The notes under the pieces were generated by a model. The model saw nothing but the letters and a program-made list of their open reading frames with translations. It was not told the DNA's origin and did not search any database. The position numbers and the translations under genes were made by a program. DNA of 31,874 nucleotides from a virus. Each line of letters starts with the position of its first letter. Positions within the stretch are counted from its first letter, which is position 1. This document shows positions 13,947 through 22,681 of this stretch, in pieces. The stretch lies in the IMG/VR virus record IMGVR_UViG_3300025695_000059, positions 1-31,874 of that record, one strand, 5' to 3'.

Positions 13947-16900
13947 TTAAATATCATCAAAAGATACATTTTGAGGTGTTACCGTAAATTCAAGTTCTAT
14001 AAACTCAAGTGTTGGTGTAGGTTTAATAAAAATCTTACCTCTTAATGTGTTTCTGTCTCCATCTTCAATATCCATTTCAACTGAAACTCTAAAGTCTGTT
14101 AAACCTCTTTCTTTTCTAATGTTATCCAATATAGGGTTAACTAATGATAGGAATTGGTTTCTAACTGTAGTATCATTCGGATCGAATAATAATCTCTTAG
14201 AGACACTCATAATTAATCTTCTAGCTTGAAGTAATAGTCTTCTAATATTAAGTCTATCCAACGCACTAGATTTAACTTGTAAGTTTCTGTTACCCCATAT
14301 AACAACCCCTACATCTGAATATGTAGCTAAAGGGTTAATTCTACCTGGGTAAAGTACATCTCTAGCTTCTTGATCTAAAGCTATACGAGCTCTATTACAT
14401 TTAACCAAACCTCTGTTGTAACCAGCTGTAGCGAACCATGGGAAAGAAACGTTATCTGTATAAGCTAAATTTCTAACTACCTCAGCCGTTGGTGGGATAT
14501 ATAGGTTAGCATTATTATCAGTATCGTTTATCTGTATCCAAGGGTAGTATATAGCTGTATAACTAGAGTCTATTTCAGTACTCTCTAACTCGTCAACTAT
14601 ATCCTCAGCATAATACCAGCTTTCTGAATCAGAAGGGTTATTATTGTTAAGTAATTTAATATCTGGTAGAGTAGGTAAATAGATAGTATCTAATCTCTTC
14701 TCTTCAACTATTTCAATAGCATCTCTAACTAAGTCAGTATTGTTTAATAAATCAATTCCTGGTGTAGTTAATATGTTTATAGCTATCTCTTCTGGGTTTT
14801 GCATTGTTCTTAAACCGTATAAAGTCGCATAATAATCTGAAGTACCGAATAATTCAGCATATTCAACATTAGTAAACGTATCGAAAACACCATTAACGAA
14901 ACCAGTTCTACCTACTTTGTAGTCATCTGTATTTGTTCTATTAACTCTGTAAGCGTCCCATCCATCAAAACCACCTGAAAATAAACAAGTGAATTTTCTA
15001 GTTCTCATACTGTTATAAGGGTGAGTAGTTGTACCATCTACAACGATAGGATCATTAAAAGTACCCACACCTACTGCGAAAACTTCGCTGTTAGTAACTG
15101 AGTCGATTATTGAAGATGCGTTAACATCCATATGGAATCCTTTTGTTTTAGTATTGTAATCATCACCAGTATTATAAGCGTTATCACCTAATATACTTTT
15201 CTTACCTTTGAATAGTAATAAATCTTGATCATAACCAAACTGGCTAGAGAATCCTAAATAATGTTTACGTACAACATCACCAGAAGAAACAACAGCGTTA
15301 TCGAAAGGTGGGTCGAATATAACATCACCAGGTGAATAATATTCTAATTTATAAGGCATTTCTGGTACTGAAAGGCTTCCAGCATCATCTACTCTAAATT
15401 CGTATCCTTCAAAACCAGCAGCAACTGCATCAGAAGGTGCGTTATTAGCCATTTCAAGAACGACATAACTACTTTTTAAAGGGTATTTATTATCTATTGT
15501 ACCAATTTTTCTACCGATATAATTGTCTAATGTCTCATCCATAGTACAATCAAGGAATCTTTCTAAAATAACTGGTGATTTATCAGTATCTTTAAAAGAT
15601 CTTATATATAAATCGAATGTCTTCTTAGATAAATCTACGTTAGCGATAGATAACTTAATTTCAAAGTTAGCGTTAGTACCATCTGATATAGAAATTAATC
15701 TAAACAATCTTTGTGGTAACCCACCTCTAAGTTCAGATACTATAAAAGGTGTTACTGGTGACTGGAATTGGAATTTATAATGATCCCAATCATTTTCAGC
15801 TACTAGCTCAGTATGTAATCCTTTAATCTTACCTTGTAATCTACCTAAGTTTAAAGAGTTATCATAAACTTCTTCAACAAATATCATAGAATCTTTATCA
15901 TTAGGTGTAGACCCAATAACTTTCTTTATATAATTAGATTTATCTCTATCTAAAGAAACTGTATAAGAAAACGTATTACCAGCTGGATTAGCAGTTGTAC
16001 CCGTCAAGTCGAATGCTAAATAAGGGTCGTTAACCAACTCGTCTTTTGAAGACATACCTAAAGAAGCAACATCAAAAATCAACCTATCACTAACATAACC
16101 ACCTCTACTTCTTAAAGTAGCAACGGTTTTATTATGACCTTCCTCGTTAGGTTTTGCTGATAAATGAGTTACATATAACTCTAATTCACCAGTAATAGTA
16201 CTTGCCCCACTAGGACTGAAAGAATGGCAGAAAAGACCAAAACTAGTACCTTCATATTCTCCAGTACTTGAATTATAAATCATCTCATTATTTAATATGT
16301 AAGAATCTCTATCGGAAGCTGGTACACTTAAAGGTAGATTATAAGAATCTACGTAATCTGGTGCCAATCCATTAGAAACTATAGCATCAGCATCAATATC
16401 AGTTTCTAACTGAGAAGTTAATAACCCCCAGTACATAGAATGTTTTTTATCGTAAAATTGTGCATTCTGATAACCACCTATAGTAGTAAAGAAACTATTG
16501 AATACAACAGAAAATTCATCCTCCGATATTCCAGTTTCATCAGAAACATATGCTATAAGTTCAGTAGAACCAGAGACACCAGGTACATAAAAACTATCTG
16601 TAGCCGTATCAAATTCAAAAGATATAGATGTTTTAGTAACACCAGTTGTAGCCAACGTAGTATCATCAATAGCCCCCATAGTCTTAAGAGACCAAGCCAT
16701 ACCAGCTTCATACCCAGATAAACCCAATACTCTTGTTACGTATAATTGGTTTGATTGAGATAAATACTGTTTAGCTATATAAGGTAATTCATATTTAACT
16801 ATTTGTGTATTTTTAAATTTTTGTGGATCAGTTCCACCGAAAGTCGTTTGGAATTCATCGAAATTCCTGATAAACATAGGTTGAAAAGCAGGTCCTTTAA

Positions 16901-17009
16901 CCGTCTCACCTATACTACCCAAAGTAGTAACACCGACAGTTTCCGTTGTAAATGTTAAGTCTTTTTCCGTTGTATAAACACCTGGAGATGCATAAACTTT
17001 ATTTGCCAT
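13947..17009 (-). CDS. Tail sheath protein, T4 gp18-like, enlarged
   Basis: 1020 residues, against about 660 in T4. The N-terminus (YASPGVYTTEKD, then GETVKGPAF and NFDEFQTTFGG) and the C-terminus (QVKSSALDRLNIRRLLLQ, then RGLTDFRVSVEMD) are the conserved parts of phage sheath proteins that make the polymerisation core and subunit-linking arms. Near residues 800-920, IDLLNNTDLVRDAIEIVEEKR and NRGLVKCNRARIALDQE also fit the conserved core. The extra ~350 residues lie in the middle and probably form surface domains. The protein encircles the tube and contracts to drive injection. A late-type promoter variant is 37 nt upstream, and a strong hairpin terminator follows. Confidence 0.92.
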   Translation of the reverse strand: MANKVYASPGVYTTEKDLTFTTETVGVTTLGSIGETVKGPAFQPMFIRNFDEFQTTFGGTDPQKFKNTQIVKYELPYIAKQYLSQSNQLYVTRVLGLSGYEAGMAWSLKTMGAIDDTTLATTGVTKTSISFEFDTATDSFYVPGVSGSTELIAYVSDETGISEDEFSVVFNSFFTTIGGYQNAQFYDKKHSMYWGLLTSQLETDIDADAIVSNGLAPDYVDSYNLPLSVPASDRDSYILNNEMIYNSSTGEYEGTSFGLFCHSFSPSGASTITGELELYVTHLSAKPNEEGHNKTVATLRSRGGYVSDRLIFDVASLGMSSKDELVNDPYLAFDLTGTTANPAGNTFSYTVSLDRDKSNYIKKVIGSTPNDKDSMIFVEEVYDNSLNLGRLQGKIKGLHTELVAENDWDHYKFQFQSPVTPFIVSELRGGLPQRLFRLISISDGTNANFEIKLSIANVDLSKKTFDLYIRSFKDTDKSPVILERFLDCTMDETLDNYIGRKIGTIDNKYPLKSSYVVLEMANNAPSDAVAAGFEGYEFRVDDAGSLSVPEMPYKLEYYSPGDVIFDPPFDNAVVSSGDVVRKHYLGFSSQFGYDQDLLLFKGKKSILGDNAYNTGDDYNTKTKGFHMDVNASSIIDSVTNSEVFAVGVGTFNDPIVVDGTTTHPYNSMRTRKFTCLFSGGFDGWDAYRVNRTNTDDYKVGRTGFVNGVFDTFTNVEYAELFGTSDYYATLYGLRTMQNPEEIAINILTTPGIDLLNNTDLVRDAIEIVEEKRLDTIYLPTLPDIKLLNNNNPSDSESWYYAEDIVDELESTEIDSSYTAIYYPWIQINDTDNNANLYIPPTAEVVRNLAYTDNVSFPWFATAGYNRGLVKCNRARIALDQEARDVLYPGRINPLATYSDVGVVIWGNRNLQVKSSALDRLNIRRLLLQARRLIMSVSKRLLFDPNDTTVRNQFLSLVNPILDNIRKERGLTDFRVSVEMDIEDGDRNTLRGKIFIKPTPTLEFIELEFTVTPQNVSFDDI

Positions 17010-17046
17010 ATCTTTTAATTTTATTAATCTTTTAATTTTACTTATT

Positions 17047-17054
17047 GATAAATA
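17047..17054 (-). promoter_or_regulatory. Late-type promoter motif TATTTATC before the sheath gene
   Basis: The minus strand reads TTTAATATTTATCAATAAG, with the octamer 37 nt before the ATG at 17009. The last base differs (C) as in the copy before the nuclease gene. Confidence 0.6.
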
Positions 17055-17067
17055 TTAAACTTTTTAT

Positions 17068-17089
17068 CAAAAAACCATAAAGTAGGTTC
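17068..17089 (-). terminator. Weak terminator after the 255-residue gene
   Basis: On the minus strand AACC and GGTT pair around TACTTTAT, followed by T6. The stem is only four base pairs. Its place between the gene end at 17114 and the sheath promoter fits a weak terminator. Confidence 0.3.
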
Positions 17090-17113
17090 ATTTTAAAAAA
17101 AGTTACATTATTT

Positions 17114-17881
17114 TTAATTGTTTTCGGTTATAGTTATCGTTCTGTTAACTGAAGGAGTTACGATGAAATCATCTGGATCTAATATAAAACCTTGTAAGTT
17201 AAATGTGTATAATTGAACATAAAACCTTTTATTATTCAAATCTGTTACTTGACTCTCATCAGACGTATCCTCAAGAACTATAGGTATGTAATGTCCATTA
17301 ACAACGGTATACGCTTGTCTACTCTGAAAATTCTTTAAAACTATAGCGTTAAACTTATTCAACTCCTCTTGTCTATAAGAGAATATTCTAACCGAATAAG
17401 TTATATCCACAGGTATAGGTTGAGGTATTTGATATATATCAACACCTCTATTATTACCATCCCAAGTAGGTACTTCAGCATAAGTATAATGTTTACCTGT
17501 AGGGATATTGTACCTAAGTGAAGGGTTTGTACCATATTTAGTATCTGGACTTCTAACTATATTAACGAAAGGTATCTTAGTGTTTTTATACTCATCGGAA
17601 AACTTCCATGTTTGAGAAAACTCATTCCAAGATTGTATACCCATCATAAAAACTGGTGTCTTATCACCATTTAAGGTTAAAGACAAATCATTATTAACGA
17701 ATTCCTTAAATCCTCTATCCAGGTCTATATGTAATACACCTTTAGGTAAATAAGTATCGTTATCCGTGATCATATCCTTCATATTCTCAGCTGCACCGCT
17801 TTGCATAGAATAAGGATAAGTGATGTTAGCGCGATCTCTATTTATATTTATTTTCTTCTTAAAAGAACCTGGTAAAGCCAT
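17114..17881 (-). CDS. Probable tail terminator/sheath stabiliser (gp15-like candidate)
   Basis: 255 residues without signal peptide or membrane segments. The C-terminal half (VDITYSVRIFSYRQEELNKF, then VLKNFQSRQAYTVVNGHYIPI and FYVQLYTFNLQGFILDPDDF) reads like tail completion proteins of T4-type phages, where gp15 caps the tail and stabilises the sheath. Its place directly upstream of the sheath gene and 2 nt after a neck-like gene supports this. It starts 2 nt after the preceding stop, so the two are translated from one message. The family match is from general pattern and order only; a head-tail connector role is the main alternative. Confidence 0.45.
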   Translation of the reverse strand: MALPGSFKKKININRDRANITYPYSMQSGAAENMKDMITDNDTYLPKGVLHIDLDRGFKEFVNNDLSLTLNGDKTPVFMMGIQSWNEFSQTWKFSDEYKNTKIPFVNIVRSPDTKYGTNPSLRYNIPTGKHYTYAEVPTWDGNNRGVDIYQIPQPIPVDITYSVRIFSYRQEELNKFNAIVLKNFQSRQAYTVVNGHYIPIVLEDTSDESQVTDLNNKRFYVQLYTFNLQGFILDPDDFIVTPSVNRTITITENN

Positions 17882-17883
17882 AA

Positions 17884-18405
17884 TTATATCCCATTAAAAA
17901 CGTTAGAATCAACGTTAGTACATTTTATTCTTCTAAAATAACCCTTATACCCGAAGTGTGAACTAGGGTTGTCACTAGTTATTTTACCATCATCAATTAC
18001 AGTAAAGTATTTGAAATTATCTTCATAATCAGAATAACCAACCATATCTCCATAAGATATATCTATATTCTTTTCTTCCAACTGCTTTTTAAGTACAGTG
18101 AATTCTAAATTACCGTAATCCTGATACCTCATATTACCGTCAGGTAAATAAGACTTATTCTCACTGGTAGATAAATTTAATATAACTTTAAGTTCAACAG
18201 GTGACTTAAACCTTATATCAGAAGCGTTACCTTCTTGATAAACATCATCTACCTGAGTATTAACCCTATCTATCCTAAATAAAACTACATTAAAATTCAT
18301 ATCACCCTCTATTAGTTCAGTAGCCATATCCAGCTCTAACCTAAAGTCATCTTCATCATAAAATTTGTTTAACCTACTATTAGGTACCCTGGTTTTTCTA
18401 TTCAT
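17884..18405 (-). CDS. Neck/head-tail connector-like protein (gp14-like candidate)
   Basis: 173 residues. The pattern MNFNVVLFRIDRVNTQVDDVY, then SPVELKVI and the later YGDMVGYSDYED looks like virion neck proteins that carry a D-DVY-E motif. It has no signal peptide or membrane segment. It is the first gene of a two-gene minus-strand unit that leads to the sheath gene, in the position of a neck protein (gp14) in T4-type phages. A late-type promoter lies 21 nt upstream. The role is inferred mainly from gene order; it is clearly a real gene. Confidence 0.45.
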   Translation of the reverse strand: MNRKTRVPNSRLNKFYDEDDFRLELDMATELIEGDMNFNVVLFRIDRVNTQVDDVYQEGNASDIRFKSPVELKVILNLSTSENKSYLPDGNMRYQDYGNLEFTVLKKQLEEKNIDISYGDMVGYSDYEDNFKYFTVIDDGKITSDNPSSHFGYKGYFRRIKCTNVDSNVFNGI

Positions 18406-18426
18406 ATTAAGTTAATATATATTATA

Positions 18427-18434
18427 TATAAATA
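18427..18434 (-). promoter_or_regulatory. Late-type promoter motif TATTTATA before the neck-like gene
   Basis: The minus strand reads AAACTATTTATATATAAT, 21 nt before the ATG at 18405. Confidence 0.55.
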
Positions 18435-18452
18435 GTTTAATATATTAATGAA

Positions 18453-18480
18453 TTGACTTTTAATAAGAAATCACTACAAT
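18453..18480 (+). promoter_or_regulatory. Possible sigma70-like promoter before the SNF2 helicase gene
   Basis: TTGACT at 18453-18458 and TACAAT at 18475-18480 are 16 nt apart, 40 nt before the ATG at 18521. No Bacteroidetes-type TAnnTTTG or late-type octamer is in good position for this gene. In AT-rich sequence such matches arise by chance, so support is weak. Confidence 0.3.
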
Positions 18481-18520
18481 TATTAAATAATAAGGTTTAT
18501 ACGATATAAATGCGTACAAC

Positions 18521-20299
18521 ATGAAACTACCTATAGAAAAAAGGGCTTTAGATATATTAAAAACTTACAAAGGGACTAATGATCACATATTAAAGATAAA
18601 AGGTGATTATAATAAAACTAAAAGTTTTGTCCCCACAAAAGCTCAGAGTAATTACATTGTAAGAAATGGTTATGTGGAACCAATTATCGTAAATAAACTT
18701 TTCACGATAAACCCATCATGTAGAAATTTTATATCAGAACAATTGAAATTAGATTTCATACCAGAAGAAGTTTTTGTTAATAAACTTTTAAGTAGGAAAA
18801 ATGATTTACTACATATAAGCGGTTGTTTTGAAGAAGGTTGTAACGAAAACTTTGTTTTCTATATTTCAAAAACCTGTATAAAACCGATAAAAACTGAACC
18901 AGATATCGATATAAGTAAATATTCTAGGCCACCAAAACCCCACCAAGTAGACGCTATAAAGAAATTATTAAGTAATGATAAGTTTATATTAGCTGACGAG
19001 ATGGGTCTAGGTAAGACAACCTCAGCAATAATTTCTGCGATAGAAGGTGGTGCTGAAAAGATATTAATAGTTTGCCCAGCCTCATTAAAATTAAATTGGG
19101 AGATAGAGATATCTAATTACGACTCGTTAGATAATATAAGTGTTGTTAATGGTAATAATTTTGAAGTTAAGAAATGGACAATAGTCAACTATGATATTCT
19201 AAAAAATTTCCACCATCTACCTAGGAGAGGTGTTAATACTGAAGATCTACCTGTGTCACCTATTGATTATCATAAATTCGACTTAGTTATAGCTGATGAA
19301 GCACACTACTTAAAAAATTCACAATCTAATAGAACTAAAATATTTAACGACTTCGCCTTCAAGATACCAAAGAGATGGTTACTAACTGGTACACCTATAA
19401 CAAATAAACCTATAGACTTTTACAACCTACTACACTTATGCGAGTCACCAGTAGCCGACAATTGGGTTGGTTACGTTAAAAGGTACTGTGCTGGTAAACA
19501 ATTCAACAGAAAGGGTACTAATAAAAAATATTGGGTATGTTCTGGGTCATCAAATCTAGAAGAGTTAAATGAATTTTCATCAGACGTAATATTCAGAAGA
19601 ACAAAAGATCAATCGGTTGACTTACCTCAAAAAACAATAAAACCAGTTTATTTACCACTAGAATTTTCTAAAAGTTATAATGCTTATATGAAAGAGTATA
19701 AAGATTGGCAGGAAGAAGCTAAACTTACTGGTGAGAAACCAAATGTAACCGAACATTTAACTAAATTAATAAAAGTTAGACAATTACTATCTTATGATAA
19801 GATACAAACAACCATTGATATGGCCGAAGAGATGATAGAAAATGGTCACAAGGTTATTATATTTAGTTGTTTCACAAACACTATAAAAGAATTTGAAGCT
19901 CATTTTGGTAATAAATGTGTTACTATAGACGGTTCTGTCTCTGGAATAAAAAGACAAGATGCTGTAGATAGGTTTCAAAATAACGAAAAAACGAAAGTGT
20001 TCTTAGGTAATATTGTAGCCGCTGGTGTTGGGTTAACCCTAACTGAAGGTAGTGTTGTAATATTTAATGATTTAGACTGGACCCCAGCAAATCATATGCA
20101 AGCTGAAGATAGAGCTCATAGAATAGGACAAGAAAATAAAGTACATATAATATACCCTTTATTTAGGGATACTTTAGATATGATAATGTATAAAACATTA
20201 CAAACTAAAATGGATATTATAAGTACTATAATGGGTGATAACCCAAAAGAAGATAATACATCTATGAGTAAAGAAGTTATTAATAGTTTAAATAGTTAG
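18521..20299 (+). CDS. SNF2-family DNA helicase/translocase
   Basis: 592 residues. An N-terminal domain of about 135 residues is not recognised. The helicase core begins with KPHQVDAIKKLL (about 139-150). Motif I is DEMGLGKT at 159-166, motif II is DEAH at 259-262, motif III is LTGTP at 288-292, and motif VI is AEDRAHRIGQ at about 528-537. These are diagnostic of SNF2 ATPases of the SMARCAL1/HARP type, which translocate on duplex DNA and can remodel or anneal forks. Phages such as T4 use UvsW-type superfamily 2 helicases for related work, so a fork remodelling or recombination role is inferred. It ends in a 4 nt tail-to-tail overlap with the GP88-like gene. Confidence 0.95.
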   Translation: MKLPIEKRALDILKTYKGTNDHILKIKGDYNKTKSFVPTKAQSNYIVRNGYVEPIIVNKLFTINPSCRNFISEQLKLDFIPEEVFVNKLLSRKNDLLHISGCFEEGCNENFVFYISKTCIKPIKTEPDIDISKYSRPPKPHQVDAIKKLLSNDKFILADEMGLGKTTSAIISAIEGGAEKILIVCPASLKLNWEIEISNYDSLDNISVVNGNNFEVKKWTIVNYDILKNFHHLPRRGVNTEDLPVSPIDYHKFDLVIADEAHYLKNSQSNRTKIFNDFAFKIPKRWLLTGTPITNKPIDFYNLLHLCESPVADNWVGYVKRYCAGKQFNRKGTNKKYWVCSGSSNLEELNEFSSDVIFRRTKDQSVDLPQKTIKPVYLPLEFSKSYNAYMKEYKDWQEEAKLTGEKPNVTEHLTKLIKVRQLLSYDKIQTTIDMAEEMIENGHKVIIFSCFTNTIKEFEAHFGNKCVTIDGSVSGIKRQDAVDRFQNNEKTKVFLGNIVAAGVGLTLTEGSVVIFNDLDWTPANHMQAEDRAHRIGQENKVHIIYPLFRDTLDMIMYKTLQTKMDIISTIMGDNPKEDNTSMSKEVINSLNS

Positions 20300-21465
20300 T
20301 GTTCACACAAAAAACTAATCTGAACATCCCTTCTTTGTGCACCGACATCACTATCACCTGTAGGTAAAACTATTACGTTATATTTAAACCCCTCCCCCTG
20401 ATCAGAAGGTAATTCGTCTGTATACACCAACGAACTGTAAGGTACGTTATACTTAGATGATATCAAATTTTTAAGTTCTTCTTCACCACCGTCATTAAAT
20501 AAAGGTTTACCATCCTCTCCCTTAACAAAGTGAGGTCCTTTTTTAACAAATATGTCTTTAAACAAATCCTTAGGTACTATCTTAGAAACCTTAACATTCT
20601 CCACATCAATTTTCTCAGTTTCTCTCTTATTAGCATCATCAGAAAAATTCATAATAAAGTTTTTATCTGCTATGTTAGCTATATCCCCCATTTTAGTGTA
20701 AGCATAAGACTCTACATTAAAACCAGATTTAAGAAGTTGATTAGTAACACTTATAGCTATGTCGTAGTATTTTTTAGCAAAAAAGTCACCAGCATCATTC
20801 CATCTTATTATCAATTTTATATCCTCACCCAACTTAGAAGACTCTCTTTTTATCTTATAAGCTAAAGGGTCTAATTCATCCATTATAATATTCTCATATT
20901 CCTCTGGATCATTGATTAATAAATTAAGTCTCTGAGTATATTTTAAATTTTTACCGTCATTCATTATATAAAACCCTTTACGAGCGTAACAATTAACAGC
21001 ACATGACCCAGCTCCAGGGCAAGTATTTATGGTATAAAAATTAGCGTTCTCTTTATCGTAAAGAATACTTCTTAATGCAGGTAAACCAGTGTTAACGGTA
21101 TATTGCAACCCACCTTTATCACCTTTTTCCATCTTAGGGTTTCTATCAAAGATCATTTTAGGTTTAGCAGTTATCTCTCTAATAAAATGTTCGATATCAA
21201 TATCACCATCCTTTAAAGGGATATTACCCCTACTAATAATAGGTTCGTTAGCACTAATCTTACCTCTATCCTTAGACTTGGTATTCAATCTTTCCAATTG
21301 ACCATTAAGCATATCGACAACATCTTCTGGTGCCATACAACTCTTCTTCACATCAGAGAAATCAGAATCCCAATCAACCTCATCAACACGTTCAGATTCG
21401 TTTATTCTATAACCATATAATTCCTTTAACCTATCTAAAGATTCTTTCAATACATTACTTCCCAT
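20296..21465 (-). CDS. GP88-like protein with conserved cysteine motif
   Basis: 389 residues from the ATG at 21465. The frame is open further upstream to 21636, but that extension overlaps the divergent promoter region and has no sensible N-terminus. NTCPGAGSCAVNCYARKG holds C149, C155 and C159; RWNDAGDFFAKKYY (221-234) and YAYTKMG (254-260) follow. This order fits the phage gene product 88 family (Pfam GP88), whose biochemical function is unknown; the clustered cysteines suggest a metal or iron-sulfur site. The N-terminus (NVLKESLDRL and later YRINESER) has L-x-E and I-N-E sites like prohead-protease cleavage signals. It is the only minus-strand gene in the right half, converging on the helicase gene. 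Confidence 0.75.
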   Translation of the reverse strand: MGSNVLKESLDRLKELYGYRINESERVDEVDWDSDFSDVKKSCMAPEDVVDMLNGQLERLNTKSKDRGKISANEPIISRGNIPLKDGDIDIEHFIREITAKPKMIFDRNPKMEKGDKGGLQYTVNTGLPALRSILYDKENANFYTINTCPGAGSCAVNCYARKGFYIMNDGKNLKYTQRLNLLINDPEEYENIIMDELDPLAYKIKRESSKLGEDIKLIIRWNDAGDFFAKKYYDIAISVTNQLLKSGFNVESYAYTKMGDIANIADKNFIMNFSDDANKRETEKIDVENVKVSKIVPKDLFKDIFVKKGPHFVKGEDGKPLFNDGGEEELKNLISSKYNVPYSSLVYTDELPSDQGEGFKYNVIVLPTGDSDVGAQRRDVQISFLCEH

Positions 21466-21503
21466 ACCGTTTTTTTTAATAAAGAGTTTAAAACCCTTAT
21501 GTA

Positions 21504-21511
21504 TGTAAATA
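21504..21511 (-). promoter_or_regulatory. Late-type promoter variant TATTTACA before the GP88-like gene
   Basis: The minus strand reads TACTATTTACATACAT, one base off the octamer, 38 nt before the ATG at 21465. It forms a divergent pair with the plus-strand site at 21567. Confidence 0.35.
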
Positions 21512-21566
21512 GTACCATACAAACACAAATAACCATTTACGTTAGTTTTTTTTATGTATAAGTTAC

Positions 21567-21574
21567 TATTTATA
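21567..21574 (+). promoter_or_regulatory. Late-type promoter motif TATTTATA before the neck-like operon
   Basis: The plus strand reads GTTACTATTTATAATAAAT, 15 nt before the ATG at 21590. It decides the start: the upstream in-frame ATG at 21554 lies before the promoter. Confidence 0.65.
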
Positions 21575-21589
21575 ATAAATAAATTACAG

Positions 21590-22681
21590 ATGAGAATAGA
21601 TCCTGCCGAAAAAGCGAAAATATACAAACAAACCAAGCACAGACTTGGTGCTCCTATAAGAAAAATACAATTAGAGGAAGATCAATTAGATTCCCTACTT
21701 GAGGTAGCAACAGAAGATTACGTAGAGTTTATACACAACTGGTTGATAGAACATCAATGGCCAAGTTTAGTAGGACTTAATGTCAATGAGGCTGATCTTA
21801 CTCGAGCATTTCTTTATAGAACCTTTGACCTAGTTACCCAATACACTTACTCTTATTCAAAAATAGTAGGTTTAGGTGCTGGAGAAGGTGGTTATGTAAT
21901 GAAGAAAGACTTTTTCGAATTAGAAAAAGGTAAACAAATGTATGAAATTCCAGCTAACAGAGAGATAAACGAAGTCCTATGGTTTACGCCAGCCTCATTA
22001 GATCAATCAGTTATAGACCCATTTTTAGGTGTATGGAATAATCAATTTGGAGCAGAATACATGGGGTTAGGTAGTTATTATATATTACCAGCTTTCGATA
22101 TACTAATGAGAACCACTGATAGAAACCTTAAAAACAGGATGATAAGAAGTGAATTGATTTATAAAATAACTAACGCACCAGATGGTAAAAAATACGTTCA
22201 CTTAATGAACACTCCTGGTGGTAGGTTTGATTTTAGAGCGGCAACATTTAATTCAGGTAAATGTTGGTATTGGTATTACGACATTAACCCAGAAATAAAA
22301 GACGATTGTTTAGCTAAAAACAAGGATATAATAAAATCGCCAATGGACGTACCTTTGGATAACGTAGATTTTGATGACCTAAATGATCCAGCTAAAATAT
22401 GGATAAGAAGATACTTTGTTGCTTTATGTAAAGAGACTTTAGGTAGAGTAAGAGGTACTTTTGGTGGTAAAATACCTGTACCAGACGCTGCTATGGAAAT
22501 GGAATACCAGTCACTACTATCAGAAGGTAAGGATGAGATGGTCACATTAAAAAAAGAGTTAGAAGATAGAATGGTTAGGTTTAACCCACTAGAAATGTTA
22601 AAAAGAATGTCGTCTGAAGCAGAAGAGATAAATAAAGCTTTAAAATATAGAGCGTTCCCTACACCAATAAAGATAATATAA
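21590..22681 (+). CDS. Virion structural protein, neck-like (gp13-like candidate)
   Basis: 363 residues, starting MRIDPAEKAKIYKQTKHRLG. The segments RLGAPIRKIQLEEDQLDSLL, AREINEVLWFTPAS (in part), IWIRRYFVALCKETLGRVRG and IPVPDAAMEMEYQSLLSEG resemble neck and connector proteins of large myophages, which carry an ALAKE-LG-RG-x-P-x-P pattern in their C-terminal half. No membrane or signal segments are present. The ATG at 21590 follows a late-type promoter. The stop overlaps the next start by one base (TAATG), so the three genes to 24596 form one translationally coupled unit. The neck role is probable rather than shown. Confidence 0.5.
   Translation: MRIDPAEKAKIYKQTKHRLGAPIRKIQLEEDQLDSLLEVATEDYVEFIHNWLIEHQWPSLVGLNVNEADLTRAFLYRTFDLVTQYTYSYSKIVGLGAGEGGYVMKKDFFELEKGKQMYEIPANREINEVLWFTPASLDQSVIDPFLGVWNNQFGAEYMGLGSYYILPAFDILMRTTDRNLKNRMIRSELIYKITNAPDGKKYVHLMNTPGGRFDFRAATFNSGKCWYWYYDINPEIKDDCLAKNKDIIKSPMDVPLDNVDFDDLNDPAKIWIRRYFVALCKETLGRVRGTFGGKIPVPDAAMEMEYQSLLSEGKDEMVTLKKELEDRMVRFNPLEMLKRMSSEAEEINKALKYRAFPTPIKII

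Noticed and set aside
21466-21636. Upstream extension of the GP88-like gene
   Set aside because: It would overlap the divergent promoter at 21567 and the start of the neck-like gene; the ATG at 21465 gives a sensible N-terminus.
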